Source: Lachnospiraceae bacterium
GTDB lineage: Bacteria > Bacillota > Clostridia > Lachnospirales > Lachnospiraceae
Assembly: GCA_017469945.1 (NCBI GenBank)
Contig: JAFUFI010000017.1
Location: 1-62,089, forward strand
Direction: 5' to 3'
Length of the DNA: 62,089 bases
This document shows, in pieces, positions 1-7,763 of this stretch. A program made the position numbers and the translations under genes. Positions within the stretch are counted from its first letter, which is position 1. Each line of letters begins with the position of its first letter. The notes under the pieces were generated by a model, which had not been told where the DNA came from, searched no databases, and saw nothing but the letters and a program-made list of their open reading frames with translations.

Positions 1-84
1 CTGTTTGCCTTTTTCAAAAATAAGCTTTTTGACCGTAAACCCGAGAACTGGCTGTATTTATGTTTGGATTTATCATGGCTTTAA
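1..84 (+). CDS. 3' end of an unidentified plus-strand gene (partial)
   Basis: Frame 1 is open from the first base to a TAA at 82-84 and encodes 27 residues rich in Phe, Leu and Trp, with two Asn/Glu/Lys-type polar turns. Ordinary codon use and the absence of an earlier stop suggest the tail of a real protein that starts left of the window. The aromatic, hydrophobic end could belong to a membrane protein, but it is too short to assign. It converges on the GH3 gene on the other strand, with 58 bases between the two stop codons. Confidence 0.45.
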   Translation: MFAFFKNKLFDRKPENWLYLCLDLSWL

Positions 85-125
85 TGATACACTATTTTTA
101 TCTTATTTACTATCTAAATGACATT

Positions 126-142
126 GGGACGGGGGTGGGGGG
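126..142 (+). other. G-rich tract between convergent genes
   Basis: Three G runs of 3, 5 and 6 bases, separated by AC and T, lie between the stop of the left-edge gene and the stop codon of the GH3 gene at 143-145. It is the strongest strand-biased G run I noticed in the window. On the GH3 transcript it is a C-rich tract directly after the stop. No ordinary hairpin terminator is visible here. A G-quadruplex in the plus-strand RNA is possible, but only three clear runs are present. Confidence 0.4.
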
Positions 143-1489
143 TCAAAATGAGTACTTGAGGCGTAGTATTCTTCTTACGCTTTCGTTGATGCGTTCTTCG
201 GAAAGGCGGCCGTCTTCTAAAGCTTTTTCTATAGCGCCCGCGGTGACCCCGATGTCATTCGGCATAAGGAGAATGTCGCAGCCGGCCTCGATAGCTCTTA
301 CCGCAACTTCATCCTCTCCGTAATAATCCGTCATTGCTTTCATCTGAAGAGAATCGGTAATTACGACTCCTTCGAATCCAAGTTCACCCCTCAAAATATC
401 AGTAACGATCTCTTTTGAAAAAAGAGCAGGTTCATCGCTTATGTCGCTGACGATCAGATGCCCTATCATCACAGCATCCGCCCCCGCATCAATTCCCGCC
501 TTAAAAGGAAGAAACTCACCTTCTCTTAATTCGTCCAGCGTCTTTCCTACGTAAGCAGCGCCGTAATGACTGTCCTCCAAAGTATCCCCGTGTCCGGGAA
601 AATGCTTTAAGGTGCAGCCCACTTTACCGCTATGAAATCCAGAAACCGCTGCCGATACAAGCTCTGCGGCTTCATTGTAGTCGTCACTGTATGCCCTGTC
701 GCCGATTACTTTATTGGCAGAGTTTGACCAGACATCAGCCACCGGCGCCATATCCATATTAAAGCCGTAGTTTTTTATATTTGCCGCAATTATAGCAGCA
801 TTGTTGTAGGCTGTTTCAGTCCCCTGGGATTTATACATAAACATCGGGCCGATAATCGCATCGCTGAATTTCGGCATCAGTCTTGCCACTCTTCCGCCCT
901 CTTCATCAAGGGTAAGAATAAGCGGAATCTTTGAAAACTCTTTTACATCGGAAAGCATCTGTTTAGTCTGTTCCTCAGACTCAAAATTGCTCGAATCGTA
1001 AATAATCCCACAAACAGGATAATCTTCAAGCGCTTTCTTTGTAATATCCCCGGATATCTTAGCTCCGTTCACTCCCGAAAGTGTCGCAAAAGAAGGTAAG
1101 ATCATCTGACATACCTTTTCATGCAAAGACATGGAATTCATTACAAAATCAATGTATTTTTCCTGTGCGTCCGTCTCCGGATCCGAAGAGATATTTTCAG
1201 TTTCATCGGCGATACTTTCATTATTTTCTTCCACCCCTTCCAAAGAAGCGTTTTCCGCCAAACCGTCATCCGGAATTACCTCTTCTGACATTTCAGAGGT
1301 ATTTATATCCCCGCTCTCGCTACTGTCATCCTCGGAAGTGGCGCCTTCTGCATCAATGGCTTCTTCTATCTGCTCGGTATCCCGTTCTTTATCCCTATTT
1401 TTGGTTGTCTGCATATATCCCAAAAGGAATATAAAAAGCATTATCGTAATTATTCCGATCAGGGTCCAATTCTTTTTACTCTTGTTCAT
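143..1489 (-). CDS. Membrane-anchored glycoside hydrolase family 3 (beta-N-acetylhexosaminidase, NagZ-like)
   Basis: A 448-residue GH3 N-terminal-domain enzyme. I start it at the internal ATG (Met-Asn-Lys-Ser-Lys) because this puts a lysine-rich end directly before a transmembrane helix at residues about 9-26; the longer reading adds an unlikely leader. After the helix comes an acidic Glu/Asp/Ser-rich linker to about residue 105, then the TIM barrel. Active-site features are intact: DEEGGRVARL, KHFPGHGD followed by DSH (acid/base loop, from about 295) and the nucleophile Asp in VITDSL (about 379). It should cleave beta-linked N-acetylhexosamines, probably from cell-wall fragments, outside the membrane. 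It lies downstream of the DHH gene with a terminator between. A degenerate paralogue is at 30406-32109. Confidence 0.85.
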   Translation of the reverse strand: MNKSKKNWTLIGIITIMLFIFLLGYMQTTKNRDKERDTEQIEEAIDAEGATSEDDSSESGDINTSEMSEEVIPDDGLAENASLEGVEENNESIADETENISSDPETDAQEKYIDFVMNSMSLHEKVCQMILPSFATLSGVNGAKISGDITKKALEDYPVCGIIYDSSNFESEEQTKQMLSDVKEFSKIPLILTLDEEGGRVARLMPKFSDAIIGPMFMYKSQGTETAYNNAAIIAANIKNYGFNMDMAPVADVWSNSANKVIGDRAYSDDYNEAAELVSAAVSGFHSGKVGCTLKHFPGHGDTLEDSHYGAAYVGKTLDELREGEFLPFKAGIDAGADAVMIGHLIVSDISDEPALFSKEIVTDILRGELGFEGVVITDSLQMKAMTDYYGEDEVAVRAIEAGCDILLMPNDIGVTAGAIEKALEDGRLSEERINESVRRILRLKYSF

Positions 1490-1543
1490 AATCTCTTTCC
1501 CGAATTTACAGGTAAGTCCGGTAGACTTTGCCATAAAGTATAA

Positions 1544-1569
1544 AACCCCGACAAATAATTGCCGGGGTT
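1544..1569 (-). terminator. Rho-independent terminator after the DHH gene
   Basis: Read on the minus strand, AACCCCGGCAA, a 4-base loop, and TTGTCGGGGTT form an 11-bp stem with one G.U pair, followed by TTTTA. It lies 15 bases past the DHH stop codon and upstream of the GH3 start, so it separates the two transcripts. The mirror side also carries an A/T run, so it may act in both directions. Confidence 0.8.
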
Positions 1570-1584
1570 AAAAAACTAAAAAAT

Positions 1585-2508
1585 TTACTGTCCGTTAGCC
1601 AGCACACAAAGCTCGTCAAGCATCTTGGGAAGTTCGGTTCCCATATTCTCGCCTGTAAACTGGCAGGTACCGACTTTTCTATGTCCTCCGCCGCCATACT
1701 TAAGCATCAAGCTTCCGACGTTAATGTTTGAAGTCTTGTTTAAGATGCTGTATCCGACAGCAGCACTGCATCCTTCGCCGCCCTTTCCGCTTACGATCCA
1801 GGCAGAAATATTCTGCTCAGGGTACATGGAGTAGATCATAAAGCGGTTACCGGTATAGATGGGGTCTACACCGCGAAGATCGCTGATGATGACATTTCCC
1901 TCGGTGTGGGTATGAGCCTTGACCATCTCTTTAAACTTTTCGGTCTGCTCATTATAAACCTCGATACGCTCCTTTACATCGGGCATATTAAGGATTTCTT
2001 CTGTTGTATTCTTGCTACAGGCAACAAGAAGCTTTTCCATAAGCTGATAGTTGGAAACCGTAAACTGTCTCCAGCGTCCTAAGCCTGTTCTCGGATCCAT
2101 CAAAAATCCGATAAGAATCCAGCCGGTAGGATTCATAACCTCATCAACGGTAAGATTTCCGGAGTCAACCTTATCAACCGCGATCATAATATCGTCGTAC
2201 TGAGGGAACCTCTCTTTTCCGCCGTAGTATTCGTAAATGATCCTTGCGCATGAAGGAGTAACACGGCTCTCTCCTTTATACTTACCTTCAAGCTGCTGAC
2301 GTTCAAACTCGCTTGAGTGGTGATCAAACCAGAGTCCGCATCCTTCCACATAAGGCACATTTGCAAGACAGTCATCCTCTGTAATCTCTACAAGGCCGTC
2401 CTGGAGATCCTTAGGATGAGCAAATTTCCAATGATCTATAACCCCTGCCTCAAGGAGCAATGCTCCGCATACCAATCCGTCAAAGTCTGAACGCGTTACA
2501 AGTCTCAA
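1585..2508 (-). CDS. DHH-family phosphoesterase
   Basis: A 307-residue protein. The N-terminal motif RSDFDGLVCG and the signature FDHHSS (about residue 62) are the metal-binding parts of the DHH superfamily, and the C-terminal GGGGHRKVGTCQF (about 275) is the DHHA1 motif. Relatives cleave short oligoribonucleotides, pAp, cyclic dinucleotide products or polyphosphate; the substrate cannot be told from sequence alone. The protein is soluble. The only start that fits is TTG: it follows AAGGAG at the right spacing and leads straight into the first conserved strand, and there is no ATG before the RSDFDG motif. The gene is monocistronic, with a terminator downstream and a palindrome just upstream of the ribosome site. 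Confidence 0.85.
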   Translation of the reverse strand: MRLVTRSDFDGLVCGALLLEAGVIDHWKFAHPKDLQDGLVEITEDDCLANVPYVEGCGLWFDHHSSEFERQQLEGKYKGESRVTPSCARIIYEYYGGKERFPQYDDIMIAVDKVDSGNLTVDEVMNPTGWILIGFLMDPRTGLGRWRQFTVSNYQLMEKLLVACSKNTTEEILNMPDVKERIEVYNEQTEKFKEMVKAHTHTEGNVIISDLRGVDPIYTGNRFMIYSMYPEQNISAWIVSGKGGEGCSAAVGYSILNKTSNINVGSLMLKYGGGGHRKVGTCQFTGENMGTELPKMLDELCVLANGQ

Positions 2509-2524
2509 TTTTTTCTCCTTTCTC

Positions 2525-2543
2525 TATACCGACCTGCGGTATA
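2525..2543. repeat. 19-bp palindrome in the DHH-gene leader
   Basis: TATACCG, a 5-base spacer and CGGTATA form a perfect 7-bp inverted repeat just upstream of the AAGGAG of the DHH gene. A hairpin here would sit next to the ribosome site; as DNA it could be an operator. I cannot tell which. Confidence 0.5.
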
Positions 2544-2654
2544 CCCCTAACAAAAAAAGATTATTTAGTTGAATTTTAACACATTATTTGACCATATTCC
2601 ATATAAAAATAAATACAATTTAAGAAATTTTATCAATCCGTTTGACTATTTGTA

Positions 2655-4874
2655 TTACTTGATTACGTACTGTTTCTTGCCCGCTAATTTTGCGCTGTAA
2701 AGTACTTTATCCGACTCGGAATAAAGTGCCTTAAAGCTGACTCCGGATATCTTGTTCGAAGGCACCGCACCTATTGAAAGACTTGTGATTCCTTCGTACT
2801 TCATGTTCTTAAGCCTTTTCTCGAAATCAGCCATAAGTTTATCAAGAATCTTTGCAATCTTCTCCTTGTCCACACACCTTCTTATATAAGCGCAAAACTC
2901 ATCTCCGCCTATACGGCTGCAGATCATCTCTGTCTCAGGAATCTCCTTTAAGATTTCGGACAGGGCGATCAGCACGGCATCTCCGCACTGGTGGCCGTTT
3001 TCATCATTGACCTTTTTGAAATTGTCCATATCGATCATCACAAAGGTTCCGGGCTCTTCGTCTTCAAGATCCGCCTCCACAAGCTCCTGGAAATAGTTGC
3101 GGTTGTAAAGCCCCGTAAGCGCATCCCTTATAGCGAGCTCATGTATCTTTTCAACGTTTTTGTAATGCTCTGTATTGTCGATTATCCAAAGCATATGTCC
3201 CTGAACATATCCGCCGTCCGTAAGCGGCTCCTGGACAAAGTCATAAATCTTATCATTCAGCGTAAGAGTCTGTTTCTCATGTTTAAAAATAGGACCGAGG
3301 CTTTCATGGTCAAGCAGACATTTGTTATCCGGGATAGGTCCGAATATGCCTTCAATCCGCTTGTTCTGGTATTGAACGCAGTAATTTGAATCAACAACAA
3401 GTATTCCCTCGAGGCTGTGGTCAAGAGCGTTGGCCCCGGCTATCATTACTGAATCCCAGAATCCCAGTTTATACAGGCAGATGTACATACAGCTTGCCGC
3501 AAGAATGATTCCGATGGCGGGAATCTCGTATCCCCCCGTCAGTCCGAGGAGCTTTATGACATACGGGAGCCAGCAAAATATAAAAGCTACCAAAACGTAA
3601 AGAAGTCTCTTTCTTTCGGGTCTGCTTCCCGTCTTGTATTTCCTGATGCAAAAAACAAAAGAAACAACCGAGATGAGTATCATATATCCCATGGACATAT
3701 AAAATCCCGGACCATATACCAGGTAAGGCCTGCTAAAGGGTAAATTGCTGTATGTGACCCCGATCTCTTTGTAGAAAAATCCGTTTTTCCTTGTAAGTAT
3801 CAGCATGTACAGAAAAATCATAGACGCGGAAACACCAAAGATGTAAACAAATTTAGGCACAGTCCTTCCGCAAAGCACACTGATAAAGAATATAACCGCC
3901 AGAAACAGTACGTATTCCCCGAAGTATTCTATGATACAGGCAAGATGAACTCCTTCGGAGGTATCGGAAAGAATCTCCATTATAAATCCGATCGTATAAA
4001 ACATGGCTCCGAACTCGATAATAAGAAGCGATGCCTGTCCTTTTGACGGCCTGCTGTATGCGGTCATTACGGTAATAACCATTACAACAACAATGCCGAC
4101 AATATGGATTCCCAAATATAAAGACCAAGCCGAGGCTTTCTTTGTAAATAATTCCTGTATAAAGAAAAGTACAAGAAAGTGTGCGGGATAAAAGGCGTAA
4201 AAGAAATATCTTCCCCCGATGTCCTTACCCTTTTCACCGTTGTAGCAATAAAGAAGAGGCAAAGCAAGGTTAAATCCGAGGAAATAAAGCTTATCCCACC
4301 AAACCCAATTGTAGTGCGAAAAATGATATTTTCCGTTTAAAATGATGGCTATGACCAAAAACAGCACCATAGTCACATCAACCAGCACAAACCAAAATGC
4401 CTTTTGTTTGAAAGTCTTTCCGTAGTAAAAGGCAAGTATAAAGAGCATGGGCGTGATGATCCAGCCGCCTACGGTAGCAGATGTTGCGAACAAAAGGATC
4501 GCTAAAATAACCTTCACTGCCTTGCGGAGCTTTTTACTCTCAAGCACAGTCAACAGCAAAAGTCCGAGCAACAGGTCAAAAATAATATTTTGTCTGTACT
4601 CGTATTCCTCGTGGAAAAAGAGGTAAAAAGGTATTATAGCCGCAGCAGCAAAGAGAGCCATGCGGTATATGTACTTTCGCAGATTTCCTGTCTTTTTAAA
4701 CCCTTCCGCGATAAAAAAGCACATAATAGGCACGGTAAATCTTCCGAGGACATGCATAACCTGCCCGAGGGGAGAATAAAAATCCACAAATCCCCAGGCA
4801 ACATGATCAATCACCATCGAAACGATTGCTATAATCTTAAGTTGTGTTCTGTTTAAACTAATTCCCTTTTTCAT
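2655..4874 (-). CDS. TraX-like / 7TM / PAS / GGDEF fusion (putative membrane diguanylate cyclase)
   Basis: A 739-residue multi-domain membrane protein. Residues 1 to about 235 look like the TraX family: the start NRTQLKIIAIVSMVIDHVAW, then GRFTVPIMCFFIAEGF, in eight or so hydrophobic helices. A second set of about seven helices (about 245-460) resembles the 7TM sensor region of histidine kinases. A PAS-like segment follows (LEGILVVDSNYCVQYQNKR, about 490). The GGDEF domain (about 575-739) has RDALTGLYNRNYF and an intact RIGGDEF, so c-di-GMP synthesis is expected. The inhibitory RxxD site just before GGDEF is absent (ETEM there). TraX proteins include the F-pilin acetylase, but the chromosomal Firmicute forms are uncharacterised. 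The gene stands alone and is divergent from the sugar kinase. Confidence 0.85.
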   Translation of the reverse strand: MKKGISLNRTQLKIIAIVSMVIDHVAWGFVDFYSPLGQVMHVLGRFTVPIMCFFIAEGFKKTGNLRKYIYRMALFAAAAIIPFYLFFHEEYEYRQNIIFDLLLGLLLLTVLESKKLRKAVKVILAILLFATSATVGGWIITPMLFILAFYYGKTFKQKAFWFVLVDVTMVLFLVIAIILNGKYHFSHYNWVWWDKLYFLGFNLALPLLYCYNGEKGKDIGGRYFFYAFYPAHFLVLFFIQELFTKKASAWSLYLGIHIVGIVVVMVITVMTAYSRPSKGQASLLIIEFGAMFYTIGFIMEILSDTSEGVHLACIIEYFGEYVLFLAVIFFISVLCGRTVPKFVYIFGVSASMIFLYMLILTRKNGFFYKEIGVTYSNLPFSRPYLVYGPGFYMSMGYMILISVVSFVFCIRKYKTGSRPERKRLLYVLVAFIFCWLPYVIKLLGLTGGYEIPAIGIILAASCMYICLYKLGFWDSVMIAGANALDHSLEGILVVDSNYCVQYQNKRIEGIFGPIPDNKCLLDHESLGPIFKHEKQTLTLNDKIYDFVQEPLTDGGYVQGHMLWIIDNTEHYKNVEKIHELAIRDALTGLYNRNYFQELVEADLEDEEPGTFVMIDMDNFKKVNDENGHQCGDAVLIALSEILKEIPETEMICSRIGGDEFCAYIRRCVDKEKIAKILDKLMADFEKRLKNMKYEGITSLSIGAVPSNKISGVSFKALYSESDKVLYSAKLAGKKQYVIK

Positions 4875-4902
4875 ATAACAAACATCCTTAACAATATATA
4901 TA

Positions 4903-4930
4903 ATAATATCAAAAAATAATAATAAATCAA
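4903..4930 (-). promoter_or_regulatory. Candidate promoter of the TraX-GGDEF gene
   Basis: On the minus strand TTGATT (4930-4925) and TATTAT (4908-4903) are 16 bases apart, about 30 bases before the start codon. The region is very AT-rich, so chance matches are likely. Confidence 0.35.
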
Positions 4931-4932
4931 AC

Positions 4933-4960
4933 TTACAAAGAGCGTGTTTTCTGATATACT
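4933..4960 (+). promoter_or_regulatory. Candidate sigma-A promoter of the sugar kinase gene
   Basis: TTACAA at 4933-4938 and TATACT at 4955-4960 are separated by 16 bases. An AAGGAG ribosome site and the ATG at 4994 follow. It is divergent from the TraX-GGDEF promoter. Confidence 0.5.
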
Positions 4961-4993
4961 AATGCCCATAGGAAATGAAAAGGAGATATCCCA

Positions 4994-6079
4994 ATGGAAC
5001 ATAAAAACCCAATAACAACCGGATGCGGCAAGGATCAGTTCATCACGATCGGTGAGATCATGCTTCGCCTTACCCCTCCGAATTATGAAAAAATAAGGAT
5101 GACTACGAGCTTCGAGGCCAGCTACGGCGGTTCAGAAGCCAATATTGCTCTTGCCCTTGCAAACCTTGGCGTAGAGAGCACCTTCTTTACCGTAGTTCCG
5201 AATAACTCTCTCGGAAAAAGCGCAATAAGGCTGCTTCGAAGCAATGATGTGCACTGTACCCCCGTAATCCTCTCAACTCCGGAAGAGACTCCTACTCACA
5301 GGCTCGGAAGCTACTATCTTGAAACCGGTTACGGAATCCGTCCCAGTAAAGTAATTTACGACAGAAAGCACAGCGCCATTACCGAGTATGACTTTTCAAA
5401 GCTTGATATAGACGCTCTTCTCGAGGGATACACCTGGCTCCATATGAGTGGAATAACACCTGCTCTTGCGCCAAATTGCAGAGAGCTTACAATGAACGTT
5501 CTTAAAAAAGCAAAGGCTAAGGGAATAACCATCAGCTTCGACGGAAATTTCAGAAGCAAGCTCTGGAGCTGGGAAGAAGCCAGAGATTTCTGCACCGAGT
5601 GTCTCCCTTATGTTGATGTTCTTTTAGGCATTGAGCCCTACCATCTTTGGAAAGACGAATCCGATCATAAAAAAGGAGATGTCAAGGATGGTATCCCTCT
5701 TCAGCCCACATATGAACAGCAGGATGAGATAAACCAAGCATTCGTTAAAAGATACCCCAACATCAAATGTATTGCCCGCCATGTCAGATACGCCCATTCC
5801 GGTTCTGAAAACAGCTTAAAAGCTTTTCTTTGGTACGAAGACCATACATTTGAAAGCAAGCTCTACACCTTTAATATCTTAGACCGCGTCGGCGGCGGAG
5901 ATGCTTTCGCCAGCGGACTGATCTATGCAATGATGCACGATTACAAGCCTATGGATATGGTAAACTTCGCCGTGGCTTCAAGCGTTATCAAGCACACGAT
6001 CAGAGGTGATGCCAACATCACGGATGACGTTGAAAGCATTAAAAACCTCATGAACATGAACTATGACATAAAAAGATAA
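4994..6079 (+). CDS. kdgK: PfkB-family sugar kinase (2-keto-3-deoxygluconate kinase-like)
   Basis: A 361-residue soluble ribokinase-fold kinase. ITIGEIMLRLTPP at the N-terminus and SYGGSEANIALALANLG (about residue 45) are the substrate lid and sugar-binding parts. VGGGDAFASG near residue 300 holds the catalytic Asp and the anion hole. The sequence best fits the KDG kinase branch, which would phosphorylate 2-keto-3-deoxygluconate from pectin or glucuronate breakdown before aldol cleavage. The start has AAGGAG 6-8 bases upstream. No KDPG aldolase lies beside it. It converges on a GH43 hydrolase, which fits a plant polysaccharide diet. Assignment to KDG rather than fructose or another keto-sugar is from overall resemblance only. 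Confidence 0.75.
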   Translation: MEHKNPITTGCGKDQFITIGEIMLRLTPPNYEKIRMTTSFEASYGGSEANIALALANLGVESTFFTVVPNNSLGKSAIRLLRSNDVHCTPVILSTPEETPTHRLGSYYLETGYGIRPSKVIYDRKHSAITEYDFSKLDIDALLEGYTWLHMSGITPALAPNCRELTMNVLKKAKAKGITISFDGNFRSKLWSWEEARDFCTECLPYVDVLLGIEPYHLWKDESDHKKGDVKDGIPLQPTYEQQDEINQAFVKRYPNIKCIARHVRYAHSGSENSLKAFLWYEDHTFESKLYTFNILDRVGGGDAFASGLIYAMMHDYKPMDMVNFAVASSVIKHTIRGDANITDDVESIKNLMNMNYDIKR

Positions 6080-6103
6080 ATATGCGGACTACCTATCCGG
6101 TTT

Positions 6104-7705
6104 CTATTCAAATAAAAAGTATTCGCAGCGTAAGTTTCCGCCTTCCGCACCGTCTACATTTCTGATATATAAACCGCACTTTACTCCGACCCATCTTCCG
6201 GCCTTTGCGTTAAACGTAAGGGCCGGTTTGTAGTTTAAGCCGTCAAAGCCATACGATAAAGTAACAATCTCCTTCGGAACGGGGAATTTGTACTTTCCTT
6301 CTGCATTTATCTCATCAGAGGTAACGCGCGTTACTGAATATTTAAAATATATCTCTTTTGCCATTCCTTCCGGGAAAATGTCTTCATCAATCTCTGTAAC
6401 CAAATCATTTGCAGTCGCTTTTTCATTGCTGAAGGTCTGCTCTCCCGAGATAGCTCGAAGGTCGCAGCGGCCGTTCTTTAGAAGAACCGAAAGCGCTCCG
6501 TATGAAACACCCATATTTACGATTCCGGCCTCGTCTCCTTCTTTTATACCCGATAAATCAAGTTTTGTCTTTACGGTAAATTCCGGCATAGGCCATTTCT
6601 GTAAAAAGAGGTTAGGCTGATCAGAAATACTTTTTTCCGCGGGGACAGACTTTAAATAAATGCAGGACTCAACCGCTGAAGGCTTTGCCCAGTCACTCTC
6701 ATGATTGGCATTCCATTGCCACTGAAGCCCTATGGTGTCAAGATCAAAATCATCCCCGGCATCCGGCGCAAATATCCCTGTGTTTACACATACAGGCTTG
6801 TCCATCCTTGAAACAGGCTTTCCACAGGTCTCTCCTTCTTTTGCCGTTCCTATTACAGGCCAGTCATTTATCCACTTAAGAGGCTGAACATGAACAATTC
6901 TTCCGGCGGCGTATACATCCTGAAAATGCAAAAAGAAGTCTCTTCCATCCGGAGTATCAACCCAGGCTCCCTGATGAGGTCCGTTTACATCCGTATCCTT
7001 TTGTTCCATAACAATACGGTACTCGTAAGGACCATATATATTCTTAGAGCGAAGCACAGTCTGCCATCCCTGCTTTACGCCGCCGGCAGGTGCAAAAATA
7101 TAATACCACCCGTTACGTTTATAGAGCTTAGGCCCTTCTATGGTTTGCTGGTCATTCTCGTTTCCGTCAAAAACCTTAACAGTTTCTCCGATCATAGCGG
7201 TAAGATCCCGCGAAAGCTCTGTTATCGCCAGGACGCTTTTAAAACCTATCCGGCTCTTTGCATACGCATTAACCATATATGCTTTTCCGTCATCATCAAT
7301 AAACGGGCAGGGATCGATATATCCCTTTCCTTCATATATGGCAACCGGTTCGGACCAGGGTCCTTCCGGCTTTTTCGCCTTTGTAACAAAGATACCTTCA
7401 TCAGGCATAGGGAAAAATATCACAAATTCCCCGTCATAATATCTGATAGAGGGCGCCCAGACTCCGCAGCCATGGGCGGGCTTTTTATACCTGTCGTAGG
7501 GTATGTTTTCAAGACCGTAGCCGACCATTTTCCAATTGACCAGGTCTTTTGAGCGAAGTATGGGGAGACCCGGGGTGTTGCAAAAGCTGCTTGCCACCAT
7601 ATAATAGTCTTCTCCCACACGAATTACGTCGGGATCGGAATAATCCGTATAAAGTACCGGATTTATAAATGTTCCGTCCCCGAGATCTGAATACCGGTTT
7701 TCCAT
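6104..7705 (-). CDS. Glycoside hydrolase family 43 (beta-xylosidase / alpha-L-arabinofuranosidase type)
   Basis: A 533-residue two-domain enzyme. The N-terminal five-bladed propeller (about 1-310) shows NPVLYTDYSDPDVIR (catalytic base Asp, about 23), GYIDPCPFIDDDGKAYMV (pKa-modulating Asp, about 130) and TIEGPKLYKRNGWYY (acid Glu, about 190). The C-terminal beta-sandwich (about 335-533) is the accessory domain common in xylan-active GH43. There is no signal peptide, so it should work in the cytoplasm on imported xylo- or arabino-oligosaccharides. It has its own promoter with a palindrome in the spacer (7736-7763), so it is probably regulated separately from the polyamine operon just upstream. 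The exact sugar specificity is not certain. Confidence 0.88.
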   Translation of the reverse strand: MENRYSDLGDGTFINPVLYTDYSDPDVIRVGEDYYMVASSFCNTPGLPILRSKDLVNWKMVGYGLENIPYDRYKKPAHGCGVWAPSIRYYDGEFVIFFPMPDEGIFVTKAKKPEGPWSEPVAIYEGKGYIDPCPFIDDDGKAYMVNAYAKSRIGFKSVLAITELSRDLTAMIGETVKVFDGNENDQQTIEGPKLYKRNGWYYIFAPAGGVKQGWQTVLRSKNIYGPYEYRIVMEQKDTDVNGPHQGAWVDTPDGRDFFLHFQDVYAAGRIVHVQPLKWINDWPVIGTAKEGETCGKPVSRMDKPVCVNTGIFAPDAGDDFDLDTIGLQWQWNANHESDWAKPSAVESCIYLKSVPAEKSISDQPNLFLQKWPMPEFTVKTKLDLSGIKEGDEAGIVNMGVSYGALSVLLKNGRCDLRAISGEQTFSNEKATANDLVTEIDEDIFPEGMAKEIYFKYSVTRVTSDEINAEGKYKFPVPKEIVTLSYGFDGLNYKPALTFNAKAGRWVGVKCGLYIRNVDGAEGGNLRCEYFLFE

Positions 7706-7735
7706 CTTCCTAATGTCTCCTGTACTGTGTGTTTA

Positions 7736-7763
7736 ATTATGCGGTTAACCGCGTTTTTATCAA
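7736..7763 (-). promoter_or_regulatory. GH43 promoter with operator-like palindrome
   Basis: On the minus strand TTGATA (7763-7758) and CATAAT (7741-7736) are 16 bases apart. Almost the whole spacer is the perfect palindrome GCGGTTAACCGC (7741-7752). The -35 overlaps the stop codon of the MATE gene. A repressor bound to the palindrome would block RNA polymerase, as expected for a sugar-inducible gene. The regulator itself is not in this window. Confidence 0.65.

Noticed and set aside
6890..7552. 220-residue open frame on the plus strand opposite the GH43 gene
   Set aside because: It lies wholly inside the GH43 gene, whose catalytic motifs are clear, and its own translation has no recognisable domain or ribosome site.
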